From: GCA-2731375 sp964507245
GTDB taxonomy: Bacteria > Pseudomonadota > Alphaproteobacteria > GCA-2731375
DNA length: 64,000 nt
Assembly (NCBI GenBank): GCA_964507245.1
Contig: CAZDQC010000004.1
Location: 1 to 64,000 of the forward strand
Direction of reading: 5' to 3'
Under the pieces are notes generated by a model, which saw only the letters and a list, made by a program, of their open reading frames with translations, did not search any database and had not been told where the DNA came from. Position 1 is the stretch's first letter. Every line of letters starts with the position of its first letter. Of this stretch, positions 1-8,604 are shown in pieces. A program made the translations under genes and the position numbers.

Positions 1-166
1 AGCGAATGGTACTGGTACGCATGGCTGCGGCCGCCATGGCCACAAAAACGTCTCCGCATAGCTGCTGCGTGTCGTAAAACCAGGCATAGTCAAATCCTAA
101 TTCCTCGGCCCGTTCGACAACTTTCCAGCTGTCCGCGCCCGAGGGCACACCAAGTCCAATATCCAT
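1..166 (-). CDS. LLM class flavin-dependent oxidoreductase, N-terminal fragment (runs off the window)
   Basis: The reverse strand is open from an ATG at 164-166 to the window edge. The N-terminus starts MDIGLGVPSG, followed by a stretch with EELGFDYAWFYD. This is the first strand-helix-strand of the luciferase-like (bacterial luciferase / F420-type) TIM barrel. Members oxidise varied substrates with FMN or F420. It lies 11 bases downstream of ald in the same direction, so it is probably the next gene of that operon. Only about 55 residues are visible, so substrate and cofactor cannot be assigned. Confidence 0.7.
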   Translation of the reverse strand, partial: MDIGLGVPSGADSWKVVERAEELGFDYAWFYDTQQLCGDVFVAMAAAAMRTSTIR

Positions 167-177
167 TTCGTCATTCC

Positions 178-1299
178 CTACAACCCAGTCAGAGCCTCGT
201 CCGCCGGGCGATAATTCAAGTCAAGGTCGCGTGCCACCGCCTCATAGGTGACCTCGCCCGCATGCACGTTAAGACCGGCCTTGAGGTGAGGGTTTTCACG
301 CACAGCTTGGGCAAAACCCTTGTCCGCGAGCGCCAGCATAAAGGGTATTGTGGCGTTATTGAGGGCAAAGGTGGAGGTGCGCGCAACGGCGCCAGGCATG
401 TTAGCGACACAATAATGCACCACGTCATGAACCTTATATGTAGGAGCATCGTGAGTGGTGGGCCGCGCAGTTTCAATACACCCGCCTTGATCGATAGCGA
501 CGTCGACAACAACCGCACCCCTGCGCATGCCCTTGATCATTTCCTCGGTCACCAATCGCGGCGCAGCAGCGCCTGGCACCAGCACCGCACCGATGACAAG
601 ATCAGAAGTCATAACATGTTTTTCTATGGCGTCTGCTGTGGAATAGATTGTGTTGAGTGAAGAGGAAAATTGGTCGTCAAGATCTTTGAGACGACGTAAG
701 TTCAAATCGATCACGGTGACCCGTGCCTCGGAACCGATAGCAATACGTGCTGCGTTAGATCCGACAACTCCGCCGCCCAAAATTAGGACATCAGCAGCGG
801 GCACTCCGGCTACCCCACCGAGCAGAGCGCCCCGCCCGCCCTGATACATCTCGAGACAATGAGCACCGGCCTGGATCGACATTCGCCCAGCCACTTCGCT
901 CATGGGCGCCAGTAAGGGCAGACCTCCTTGATCATCGGTTACGGTTTCATAGGCAATCGCCGTAACACCCGAAGCGAGTAAACCTTCTGTCTGCTCCCGA
1001 TCAGGCGCAAGATGCAGATAGGTAAATAGCACCTGACCTTCTCGTAGCATTGCGATTTCTGACGTTTGCGGTTCCTTTACCTTTACCACCATATCGGCCT
1101 CGGAGAAGACGTCGGACGCAGAATTGGCTATAACTGCGCCGGCGGCCTGATAGTCTTCGTCCATCAAGCCGATTGCAGCACCCGCATTAATCTCCACCAA
1201 GACCTTGTGTCCGTGGAGCACTGCCTCCCGAACTGCGGCGGGTGTCAGGCCAACACGATATTCATGATTTTTGATTTCTTTGGGAACACCAATCAACAT
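178..1299 (-). CDS. ald: Alanine dehydrogenase
   Basis: This protein interconverts L-alanine and pyruvate plus ammonia using NAD. The 373-residue length matches the family. It begins MLIGVPKEIKNHEYRVGLTP, the signature start of alanine dehydrogenase / transhydrogenase alpha domains. R15, K75 (in VKEP) and H96 are the substrate-side residues. A Rossmann motif ILGGGVVGSNAA lies near residue 174 and VDVAIDQGG carries the catalytic Asp. It sits 21 bases downstream of an aminotransferase that makes alanine from pyruvate. The pair could therefore regenerate pyruvate from alanine and release ammonium during amino-compound degradation. That coupling is inference; the family assignment is firm. Confidence 0.95.
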   Translation of the reverse strand: MLIGVPKEIKNHEYRVGLTPAAVREAVLHGHKVLVEINAGAAIGLMDEDYQAAGAVIANSASDVFSEADMVVKVKEPQTSEIAMLREGQVLFTYLHLAPDREQTEGLLASGVTAIAYETVTDDQGGLPLLAPMSEVAGRMSIQAGAHCLEMYQGGRGALLGGVAGVPAADVLILGGGVVGSNAARIAIGSEARVTVIDLNLRRLKDLDDQFSSSLNTIYSTADAIEKHVMTSDLVIGAVLVPGAAAPRLVTEEMIKGMRRGAVVVDVAIDQGGCIETARPTTHDAPTYKVHDVVHYCVANMPGAVARTSTFALNNATIPFMLALADKGFAQAVRENPHLKAGLNVHAGEVTYEAVARDLDLNYRPADEALTGL

Positions 1300-1320
1300 G
1301 GGATGGCCCTTTTTTGGGCG

Positions 1321-2658
1321 CTATTCTATCGCCTTAATCACATTACTAAGTATTTCTATCATTTCGTCCATATGAGTTTTTTCCAAAATTAGTGGCGGTG
1401 ACATCGCGATCACATCACCCGACACTCTGACCATCAAACCGGCCTCATACGCTTTGATACAAACTTCCATACCGCGAGCACCGGGAGCACCTTTCCGTGG
1501 CGCGAGTTCAACGGCACCAACCAGCCCAATATTGCGAATATCGATGACGTTCGGCAGATCCTTTAATGAATGCACGGCTTTTTCTAAATAAGGGCTCATA
1601 TCTGCAGCCCGTTGGAACAGGCCTTCTTCCTGGTACACTTCCAATGTAGCGGCCGCGGCCGCACAGGCCAATGGATGCGCGGAGTAAGTATACCCATGGA
1701 ATAACTCTATTCCCGCGGGGCTCTCGCTCATGAACGTATCGTAAATATTATTATCGGCAGCGACAGCACCCATGGGCACATAACCGGAGGTTAAGCCCTT
1801 AGCCATGGTGAAAATATCCGGCTTCACTCCGAACCGTTCTGAGGCAAATCCGGTGCCCATGCGACCGAATCCGGTTATCACTTCATCAAAAATCAAAAGG
1901 ATGCCGTGTTTGGCTGTTATCTCCCTTAGCCGTTCCAAATAACCTTTTGGTGGAACGAGTACTCCCGTCGATCCGGCCATAGGTTCAACCATCACGGCAG
2001 CGATGTTTGAAGCATCGTGCAAGGCGATCATAGCTTCCAACTCATCGGCTAAATGGGCGCCCCAATCAGGCTGGCCTCTGGAGAATGCTTGTTTAGCAAG
2101 ATTGTGTGTATGTGGCAGATGGTCCACGCCGTTTATCAAAGGTCCGAAAAATTTACGGTTTGCGACCATGCCACCCACGGAAATGCCTCCAAAACCAACG
2201 CCGTGATATCCCCGTTCCCTACCAATAAGCCTTGTGCGCGTTCCCTCACCCCGTATCCGGTGATAGGCCAATGCAATCTTCAGCGCAGTATCTGCAGCTT
2301 CCGAACCGGAATTGGTGTAGAAAATCCGATCCATACCGTCCGGTGTTATAGTGGCCAATTTCTGTGCTAATTCAAAAGCCAATGGCTGACTGAATTGAAA
2401 CGATGGCGCAAACTCTAAGGTCTCCGTCTGAGCCTTGACCGCTTCGACCACCTTCGGGTGACCGTGACCAATGTTGACACACCATAGGCCGGCCGAACCA
2501 TCCAATACATCGCGACCGTCATGACTTTTATAATACATTCCCTTGGCCGAGACCAAAAGGCGGGGAGCTGCCTTGAATTCCCGATTTGAAGTAAAGGGCA
2601 TCCAGAATTGCGACAAATCATTAGGCTGGGATTCGGCGGTGGTTAGGGGCTTATTCAT
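1321..2658 (-). CDS. Omega-amino acid:pyruvate aminotransferase (class III, PLP)
   Basis: This is a class III aminotransferase of 445 residues. It transfers an amino group from an omega-amino acid such as beta-alanine, or from an amine, to pyruvate. The start MNKPLTT at 2658 is preferred over an in-frame ATG at 2787. The extra 43 residues of the longer form overlap the upstream LLM gene and resemble no family member. FWMPFTSNR near residue 18, SGLWCVNIGHGHP-type text near 55, D258 (IFDEVITGFGR) and the PLP lysine K287 (MAKGLTSGYVPMG) match beta-alanine:pyruvate aminotransferases. The neighbour ald would recycle the alanine formed. Donor specificity is not readable from sequence. Confidence 0.9.
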   Translation of the reverse strand: MNKPLTTAESQPNDLSQFWMPFTSNREFKAAPRLLVSAKGMYYKSHDGRDVLDGSAGLWCVNIGHGHPKVVEAVKAQTETLEFAPSFQFSQPLAFELAQKLATITPDGMDRIFYTNSGSEAADTALKIALAYHRIRGEGTRTRLIGRERGYHGVGFGGISVGGMVANRKFFGPLINGVDHLPHTHNLAKQAFSRGQPDWGAHLADELEAMIALHDASNIAAVMVEPMAGSTGVLVPPKGYLERLREITAKHGILLIFDEVITGFGRMGTGFASERFGVKPDIFTMAKGLTSGYVPMGAVAADNNIYDTFMSESPAGIELFHGYTYSAHPLACAAAAATLEVYQEEGLFQRAADMSPYLEKAVHSLKDLPNVIDIRNIGLVGAVELAPRKGAPGARGMEVCIKAYEAGLMVRVSGDVIAMSPPLILEKTHMDEMIEILSNVIKAIE

Positions 2659-2728
2659 GTTAGACTCCAAGAAGGTAGAGGGGCCCACTGTATCAAGGTG
2701 CGGGTCCAAGAAAAACCTATAACAAGGC

Positions 2729-3766
2729 CTAGTGGCGGTCCGGCAGCAGGTCCATGATACCTTCCAGTTGCGAAATGCGCTGACCAATTTCTATATTATT
2801 ATCTAAACGCAGCGTCAGAGCGTTGATCCCCGCATCCCGATAGGTCTCGAACCGCTTACGCACCATGTCTTCGGTCCCAATAGCACTGAATTCGGTGACC
2901 ATGGCGTCGGGCACCCGGTCGATAGCTGCCTGACGCTTACCGTCCTTCCACAGACGTTGAATGGCGAGGGCATCATCGGTATATCCCGCCCGCTTGAAAG
3001 CATCGTTGTAAAAATTAGTATTTTCGGAGCCCATAGCGCCCATAGAAAATGCGACACCAGGTTTATGAGCATTGATCATTTCCTGAACATTTTCACCAAT
3101 GGCCACATTACATGATGAATGCAATTCTAGATCCGCAAGGCTGCGTCCGGCTTTTTCGGCACCCATCTTTAGGTAATCGATATGGGCCTCAGGATGATCC
3201 GGGGAGAACGACGTACCCAACCAACCGTCGGCAACGGCTCCCGTATACTCCAGTGATTTTGGCCCCAACGTAGCAAGAAATATTGGGATGTCCCGTGGCG
3301 GGTGATCCAGGCGAAGGGATTTACCCTCTCCCCCGGGTAGTGGCAGGGTAAAATGCCTGCCGTCGTAGACCACCTTCTCGCCCCGAAAGGCCATCTTAAT
3401 AATCTCTACGTTTTCCTTCAAACGGCCAAGGGGTCCCTTGTAGGATACGCCTTGCAAGCCCTCGACAACCTGCGGCCCACTTACGCCTAGCCCAAGAATA
3501 AATCGGCCATTACTCAGGTTGGCGAGGGATAAGGCGGTCATCGCCGTCATGGACGGCGTCCGGGCACTGATTTGCATAATCCCGGTGCCCAGGATGATCT
3601 TTTCCGTTTTTCCCGCTAAGTAGCCCAGAGACGTCACCGCATCATGGCCCCAAGCCTCTGCCGACCATGCGTAGGCTACACCAAGTTTCTCTGCATGCTG
3701 GATGTAATCCACCATGCCAACGACATCGACCCTGTTGTAAGCACCAATGGAAATAGAAATTTTCAT
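2729..3766 (-). CDS. LLM class flavin-dependent oxidoreductase (methylene-H4MPT reductase-like)
   Basis: This 345-residue luciferase-fold protein has the TIM-barrel start MKISISIGAYNRVDVVGMVD, the segment IILGTGIMQISARTP near residue 57 and the turn GLGVSGPQVVEG near 92. These are typical of F420- or FMN-dependent oxidoreductases annotated as methylenetetrahydromethanopterin reductase-like. C-terminal GTEDMVRKRFETYRDAGINALTLR fits the barrel end. It lies 14 bases after the M81 peptidase gene and 70 bases before the aminotransferase, in one direction, consistent with a common transcript. The same operon carries a second LLM gene at the window edge. The substrate is unknown. Confidence 0.85.
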   Translation of the reverse strand: MKISISIGAYNRVDVVGMVDYIQHAEKLGVAYAWSAEAWGHDAVTSLGYLAGKTEKIILGTGIMQISARTPSMTAMTALSLANLSNGRFILGLGVSGPQVVEGLQGVSYKGPLGRLKENVEIIKMAFRGEKVVYDGRHFTLPLPGGEGKSLRLDHPPRDIPIFLATLGPKSLEYTGAVADGWLGTSFSPDHPEAHIDYLKMGAEKAGRSLADLELHSSCNVAIGENVQEMINAHKPGVAFSMGAMGSENTNFYNDAFKRAGYTDDALAIQRLWKDGKRQAAIDRVPDAMVTEFSAIGTEDMVRKRFETYRDAGINALTLRLDNNIEIGQRISQLEGIMDLLPDRH

Positions 3767-3780
3767 AGATTGGTCACTGT

Positions 3781-5289
3781 TTATAATTCCGTTGGGACAA
3801 ATTCCGGTCCTTTTGGCCCAAGTCGCACACCCGGCCGCAAATTTTTATAGGGTAATTTTTCTGGGCGGTCGACGCTTGCGCCCGGCGCCTCAACAACCAA
3901 AATTTGTTCCGCAATATCAGTGAAATCAGCTCGGAAGTGGACACTACTTTTAAGACCAAGAATTTTCTGTTTGGCTGGTTCGCACCCCAAGTGTCGGAAC
4001 ATTTCTTTATCAGCCGCCTGCATTCGATGCGTGGATACGATCACGGAGACTCCCCCAGAACGCAGTAGTGCCATGGGTCCTAAATCGGGTTTTGCGCCCT
4101 TGTAGAAGGCGCCAGTACAAGTGAATTGGCCGTTACTTAAGGCGACGACCTCAAAGCTGCCTTCATAAGGCGGATCGCCGTCAGTATAAACCTTGCCGCC
4201 CAAGCTGACATCAATCGTCGCGCCTTTGCCTGATGCGTGCGCCTGAGCCGCCGCGGCGCCATCCACCAGTACGCCGACGACTGCGCCATCGGCACCCTGC
4301 TCGATAAGCGATCGCAACATTCCAGTAGTGTCCGACGTTGCGCCTGCCCCACAATTATCCTGCACATCGGCCAATACAAACGGCTTATGAGCATTTGAAG
4401 CAATTGCCCGAGACGCAGCCTCTCCTGGTGATAACCGCTCCACTTGAAACTCCTCCTCATGCTGCAAAATTGCGTCAAACAGAGTATCAACAGCTCGGTC
4501 TGCAGTTTCCTGATCGTCACCGTAAGCAACTACAACTGGGCCACAATCCCAGATATCCGCCGGAGGAAACCCTGGCGTGAACGACACTGAAAGCACCCCA
4601 TCCTCTTGCTCCAACTGTGCCAGTTTGTTGTAGACGCCGGCCGTTGGCTCGACCATCGTGCACTGACCGGTCAACGGCATTAAAAAGGGTATCGTCCGAT
4701 GGGCCTTGGCAGGCTTCAAATCAGGTGCCGCTAGCATACTATCCAAATATCGTGCGGCGCGAGCACCAGTATCCGCCATGTCGATATGTGGATAAGTGCG
4801 ATAGGCAATTAAGCCGTCACAATTATCGAACATCTGTTGTGTTGTATTGCTATGCAGGTCGAGACTAACAACGAGTGGAATTTCAGAGCCCAAATGCGCC
4901 CGGACCCTGGACAACAACTCTCCCTCGCCATCCTCAAAATGTTCGCAAACCATTGCACCATGCAAATCAAGGTAGACAGCATTAAAGGGTGCGGCGTTTT
5001 CTAAACCCGTCAAGAGCATCTCTGCGTAGGTTTCAAAAGCATGTTCAGTCACGTGCGCTGATGGAATGGCGAAACACCACGCAAGCGGGGCCAGTTCATG
5101 GCCTCTCGATTGGGCCTCCCCGATAAAGCCCGCTATGGCGATGTTTTTACCAGGCATTACTGTTAAAATTTCTTCACCGGTAGATAAACCCGGAAAACTT
5201 TCTGTCCGGACAAAATCATCCCATGTCGCTTTGACAGGAGCGAATGTATTGGTTTCATGCAGAAATCCGGCAATGGCTATTCGGCTCAT
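3781..5289 (-). CDS. M81 family metallopeptidase (microcystinase C / MlrC-like)
   Basis: The 502-residue protein begins MSRIAIAGFLHETNTF. HETNTF is the hallmark of the DUF1485/M81 (MlrC) N-terminal domain, and VYLDLHGAMVCE and VVSLDLHSN hold further conserved metal-site residues. MlrC cleaves the linear tetrapeptide left by microcystin breakdown. Most relatives lie in unrelated clusters and probably hydrolyse other small amide compounds. The ATG at 5289 has a GGAGG ribosome binding site; an upstream in-frame start at 5337 lacks one. Neighbours are an aminotransferase, alanine dehydrogenase and LLM oxidoreductases, suggesting breakdown of an amino-containing organic compound. No mlrA or mlrB is present, so microcystin is not implied. 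Confidence 0.88.
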   Translation of the reverse strand: MSRIAIAGFLHETNTFAPVKATWDDFVRTESFPGLSTGEEILTVMPGKNIAIAGFIGEAQSRGHELAPLAWCFAIPSAHVTEHAFETYAEMLLTGLENAAPFNAVYLDLHGAMVCEHFEDGEGELLSRVRAHLGSEIPLVVSLDLHSNTTQQMFDNCDGLIAYRTYPHIDMADTGARAARYLDSMLAAPDLKPAKAHRTIPFLMPLTGQCTMVEPTAGVYNKLAQLEQEDGVLSVSFTPGFPPADIWDCGPVVVAYGDDQETADRAVDTLFDAILQHEEEFQVERLSPGEAASRAIASNAHKPFVLADVQDNCGAGATSDTTGMLRSLIEQGADGAVVGVLVDGAAAAQAHASGKGATIDVSLGGKVYTDGDPPYEGSFEVVALSNGQFTCTGAFYKGAKPDLGPMALLRSGGVSVIVSTHRMQAADKEMFRHLGCEPAKQKILGLKSSVHFRADFTDIAEQILVVEAPGASVDRPEKLPYKNLRPGVRLGPKGPEFVPTEL

Positions 5290-5399
5290 ACCGCCTCCAA
5301 TCCACTTGTATTCTCTAAATTTTTCATTCCGACCCACGTCAGATTTCTCACTGCGATAACCACATTTTAGCTGCCAAGGGTGGTACAGTAAAAATAAGA

Positions 5400-6452
5400 C
5401 TAAGAAAGGAACACACCTTTGCCCGTGGTTTGTTGATCGAACAGTTGGTAGGCCTCCTCAGCCTGGTCCAACTTCCAGCGATGTGTAAATAGGGCGTCAA
5501 CATCAATTTTGCGATCGGCGACGAAACGGGCGCACTCCGCTTGACCAATCGAAGAAAATGTCCAGGATGCAATTATTGTCATTTGTTTTCGGATCATGTC
5601 GCGGCTCACATCCAAGGTCACCCTACCGCCCTCGCCAACGTACCCGACGGTCCCCCATGTCCTTGTGCATTGCACGGCCGCTAGACGAGCTGATTCCGCC
5701 CCTGAACAATCGAGGGCCTTATTTACACCAACGCCGTGTGTCAGATCCTTAATGGTTGCAACCAAGTCATCAGCACCAGCATCCAGACAAACTTCAGCAC
5801 CAAACGTTTTTGCTAACGCGAGGCGTTCCGCACTCACATCCAAAGCGATAACTCTGGAACCCATGGCAGCGGCTAACTGAACCGCCGACAGGCCCACTGG
5901 CCCCTGGCCAAAAACTGCTAGCGTATCTTCGCCACGCAATCCAATTCTGCGCAAGGCACCAAAGGCCGTGCCCGTACCGCACGAAATAGCGGCGCCAGTT
6001 TCGAACGACAATTCATCAGGTAGAGGGACCAGTGTTCGGACGGGTACTTTCATATACTTCGCGTGGGCGCCATTGCCCGTCGCTCCAAACACAGTGAACC
6101 CCTCACCGCACAACTGGGACCATCCGCTGCGGCAATCATTGCAAACACCGCACCCGGAATAATGGTGATCCATCACCCGTTGGCCAATTCGAGCCTCCGC
6201 CTCTGTGACGCCGGGACCAACGTCGGCAACGACGCCACAGGGTTCGTGTCCGGCTATGACCGGACCGCCATCACCTCCCAAACCAAGCGCGCTCGTTCCA
6301 CCGTCCTTGGCGGATGCACGATAAAACTTCAAATCACTGCCGCACATACCCGAGGCCTTAATTTCCAGAACAACTTCGCCTGCTGCAGGAATCGGATCAT
6401 CAAACTGCTGTATCTCAAGTTGTCGGTCACCCAAAAAAACCACACCCTTCAT
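5400..6452 (-). CDS. Zinc-dependent medium-chain alcohol dehydrogenase
   Basis: This 350-residue MDR oxidoreductase has a GroES-like catalytic domain followed by a Rossmann domain. C37 (MCGSD), H69 and E70 (AGHEP) form the catalytic zinc site. C101, C104, C107 and C115 (CGVCNDC...C) form the structural zinc lobe. GQGPVGLSAVQLA near 180 is the NAD(P) loop, followed by an Asp (VIALDVS) that favours NAD. It resembles sorbitol/threonine-dehydrogenase-type enzymes acting on secondary alcohols or polyols. A 110-base gap separates it from the M81 gene downstream and about 165 bases from the acyl-CoA dehydrogenase upstream. Its place in the pathway is unknown. Confidence 0.9.
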   Translation of the reverse strand: MKGVVFLGDRQLEIQQFDDPIPAAGEVVLEIKASGMCGSDLKFYRASAKDGGTSALGLGGDGGPVIAGHEPCGVVADVGPGVTEAEARIGQRVMDHHYSGCGVCNDCRSGWSQLCGEGFTVFGATGNGAHAKYMKVPVRTLVPLPDELSFETGAAISCGTGTAFGALRRIGLRGEDTLAVFGQGPVGLSAVQLAAAMGSRVIALDVSAERLALAKTFGAEVCLDAGADDLVATIKDLTHGVGVNKALDCSGAESARLAAVQCTRTWGTVGYVGEGGRVTLDVSRDMIRKQMTIIASWTFSSIGQAECARFVADRKIDVDALFTHRWKLDQAEEAYQLFDQQTTGKGVFLS

Positions 6453-6617
6453 CCTGATACCTCCTGATGTTCGTAACGGCGAAAAGTTGTCGAAGAAATT
6501 TCGACCTTCTTTTACCCAATCGAAATCACGTCATCATCCGTAACGACAGTGTACGCATTCAATCCAGGACATGCCGCCTTAAATTCCAAAAAAAATTTGC
6601 AAAATATTTTCACAAGA

Positions 6618-7868
6618 TTATCTGTTGCTCCCCAGAAAACCAAATAAATGTCCTGCGATTTTACGGATTTGTATTTCCTCTGCGCCCTCCGTTATGCGGT
6701 AACGGCGATGATGTCGGTAAATATGTTCGAAGGGCTGATTTCTCGTGTACCCCTCCCCACCAAATACCTGCATGGCCCGGTCGGATGCTTCGCACACAAG
6801 TCGGTTTGCCCGGTAGTTTGCCATGGAAACTTGATCGGTAACTGCCATATGATTTTGTTGATCCAAATTCCATGCAGTTTTGTAGACGAGATTTCTCACC
6901 ATTTCTGCTTCGGTATGTAACTCCGTTAGAGGAAACTGAATTGCTTGATTGGTAGATAGGGATTTTCCCCAGGTTACCCGTTCCTTGGCGTAGGCCACGG
7001 CCTCATCAATGCAATACTGTGCGGCACCTAGCGATGATGCGGCCTGCCGAATTCGGTTCTCGTGCAAGAAAGTCTGGGCAACGACCAGCCCATCGCCTTC
7101 CTCGCCAAGATAGGATTCCGTACTGTCAGGCATGCGAACATCATTTAATGCTATGCTGCCATGGTCAGTTGGCATATTGAAGGTCCAATCCATTTTCTCA
7201 ATATTGAAACCCGAATTCGTGACCGGAACCAAAAAGGCGGTGATGCCCATCCCTTCTCCCGGCTCTCCAGACGTCCGGGCGAACACCAAATCATGGGTGG
7301 CATCGTGAATTCCTGAATTAAAACGTTTATTACCGTTGATTACCCATTCGTCCCCCAATTTAACTGCCGTGGTCTCCATATAGGTGGCATCAGAGCCATG
7401 ATTACGTTCCGTCAGGCCAAACCCGATTCTCCGACTACCCGTAATGAGCGCAGGCAGAAATTCCTCTTTTTGGGCATCCGTTCCAAACTGCCACATCATA
7501 TGGACGAGGGGAAAATTACCCACAATCGAAGACTCGTTTTGCAGATCATTGTGTAGGCCAAGGCCCTTATGTGCAAAATGTTCCCGGATCATCGCCATGG
7601 ACAAATTTGACCCGTTCTGACCGCCAATTTCTTTCGGAAGAGCAAATCGTAAATGCCCCTCGGCGTCAGCGCGTTTTTTCATCTCCTGGAGCAGGGCTTC
7701 CCATTCTTTGGTCGGCGTACCACCATTTTCCCAATCGGTACGCGCATGTTCCCGGCGATGGTCAAAGAATTGTAAATTTTTCCGCTCGAGGGGTTTTATT
7801 TCACGTTCTATAAATTCATCCAGTTCCTTAATTTTATCGAGTATCACTTTGGGAACATTGAAGTCCAT
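6618..7868 (-). CDS. Acyl-CoA dehydrogenase
   Basis: This 416-residue protein has the full acyl-CoA dehydrogenase fold. It starts with an N-terminal helical domain, followed by FGLTERNHGSDATYMETTA near residue 152 (flavin/substrate loop). FGGEGYTRNQPFE near 370 precedes the C-terminal TEGAEEIQI, whose E398 is at the usual catalytic base position. It catalyses alpha,beta-dehydrogenation of an acyl-CoA with electrons passed to ETF. Its length and N-terminal DFNVP...ELDEFIE resemble uncharacterised proteobacterial members. It starts 3 bases after the cinA-like stop, so the two are translationally coupled. The substrate is not identifiable; isovaleryl-CoA is one possibility because leucine-type genes lie across the divergent promoter. 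Confidence 0.9.
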   Translation of the reverse strand: MDFNVPKVILDKIKELDEFIEREIKPLERKNLQFFDHRREHARTDWENGGTPTKEWEALLQEMKKRADAEGHLRFALPKEIGGQNGSNLSMAMIREHFAHKGLGLHNDLQNESSIVGNFPLVHMMWQFGTDAQKEEFLPALITGSRRIGFGLTERNHGSDATYMETTAVKLGDEWVINGNKRFNSGIHDATHDLVFARTSGEPGEGMGITAFLVPVTNSGFNIEKMDWTFNMPTDHGSIALNDVRMPDSTESYLGEEGDGLVVAQTFLHENRIRQAASSLGAAQYCIDEAVAYAKERVTWGKSLSTNQAIQFPLTELHTEAEMVRNLVYKTAWNLDQQNHMAVTDQVSMANYRANRLVCEASDRAMQVFGGEGYTRNQPFEHIYRHHRRYRITEGAEEIQIRKIAGHLFGFLGSNR

Positions 7869-7871
7869 CGG

Positions 7872-8357
7872 TTAGTCCATCTCTTCTATAACAGTGTGCA
7901 AAAGGTCTAATGCACCTTTTGTGAAAACCCACATATTCGCCTCTCGGTCGTTTTTTCCAGTTTCTACCGTGACGACACGCTCGACGGGTCCGCTGACTGC
8001 GAGACAGGTGTGACCAGCTGCATCTCCATATCTGTTGCCGGTCGGTCCTGACGCCCCGGTCTCTGCCAGACCCCAAGTCGTACTAAGTTTTGCCCGTATG
8101 GATCGCGCGCAAAGCATCGCGTACGGCTCCGACGATGATCGGATCCCTTCCATGGCCTCTTTCGGCACGTCCAGTAGCCTACCGCGAGCACGGTGGGTAT
8201 AGATAACGCCTCCGCCCAGGAAATAAGCGGAAGCACCCGGAACGGCCAAGAGGTTTGCGGAAATCAGCCCACCAGCAGATGATTCTGAAACCGCAACGGT
8301 TTCGCCGCGTTCCTTCAAGATGGCGCCCAATCGGGTTGCCATATCCAATTTACTCAT
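7872..8357 (-). CDS. CinA family nicotinamide-nucleotide amidohydrolase domain protein
   Basis: This is a 161-residue single-domain protein matching the C-terminal (PncC) half of CinA. The VAVSESSAGGLISANLLAVPGAS motif near residue 21, FLGGGVIYTHRARGRLL near 47 and ETGASGPTGNRYGD near 107 are the conserved blocks. PncC deamidates nicotinamide mononucleotide to nicotinate mononucleotide in pyridine salvage. The full-length CinA N-terminal MoCF domain is absent, as is normal for standalone PncC. Some loop sequences are divergent, so activity on a different amide is possible. It is the first gene of the leftward transcript that includes the acyl-CoA dehydrogenase. Confidence 0.8.
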   Translation of the reverse strand: MSKLDMATRLGAILKERGETVAVSESSAGGLISANLLAVPGASAYFLGGGVIYTHRARGRLLDVPKEAMEGIRSSSEPYAMLCARSIRAKLSTTWGLAETGASGPTGNRYGDAAGHTCLAVSGPVERVVTVETGKNDREANMWVFTKGALDLLHTVIEEMD

Positions 8358-8457
8358 TTTGAGTCTCCTAGCTTTTCAAACATTCTGCTCCCATTGTCCG
8401 AATGGCTCAATATTTGAGGAAAAATTCGTCCGTCGCTTAACTCCTAATTCCTATCTT

Positions 8458-8483
8458 ATCCAAGACATAACGCATCCAAGACA
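8458..8483. promoter_or_regulatory. 10-bp direct repeat in divergent promoter region
   Basis: ATCCAAGACA occurs at 8458-8467 and again exactly at 8474-8483, 16 bases start to start. It lies in the 247-base space between the cinA-like operon (leftward) and HMG-CoA lyase (rightward). A weak inverted repeat AATCG...CGATT follows at 8518-8533. Tandem half-sites of this kind are common for activator binding, but no regulator gene is nearby. This is a candidate operator only. Confidence 0.3.
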
Positions 8484-8604
8484 ACCTATATACTCAGTGA
8501 AATGTGCCCCTGCTGCTAATCGATAATACGATTGTTAAGTTGGGTTTTTTGGGAAAACGCGCTATGAATTAAATTAGAAACAAAATTGACGAAAGGCCAT
8601 TCTC

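Noticed and set aside
3781..5289. M81 peptidase as a marker of microcystin degradation
   Set aside because: No mlrA, mlrB or mlrD is nearby, and the family is broad; microcystin use is not supported.
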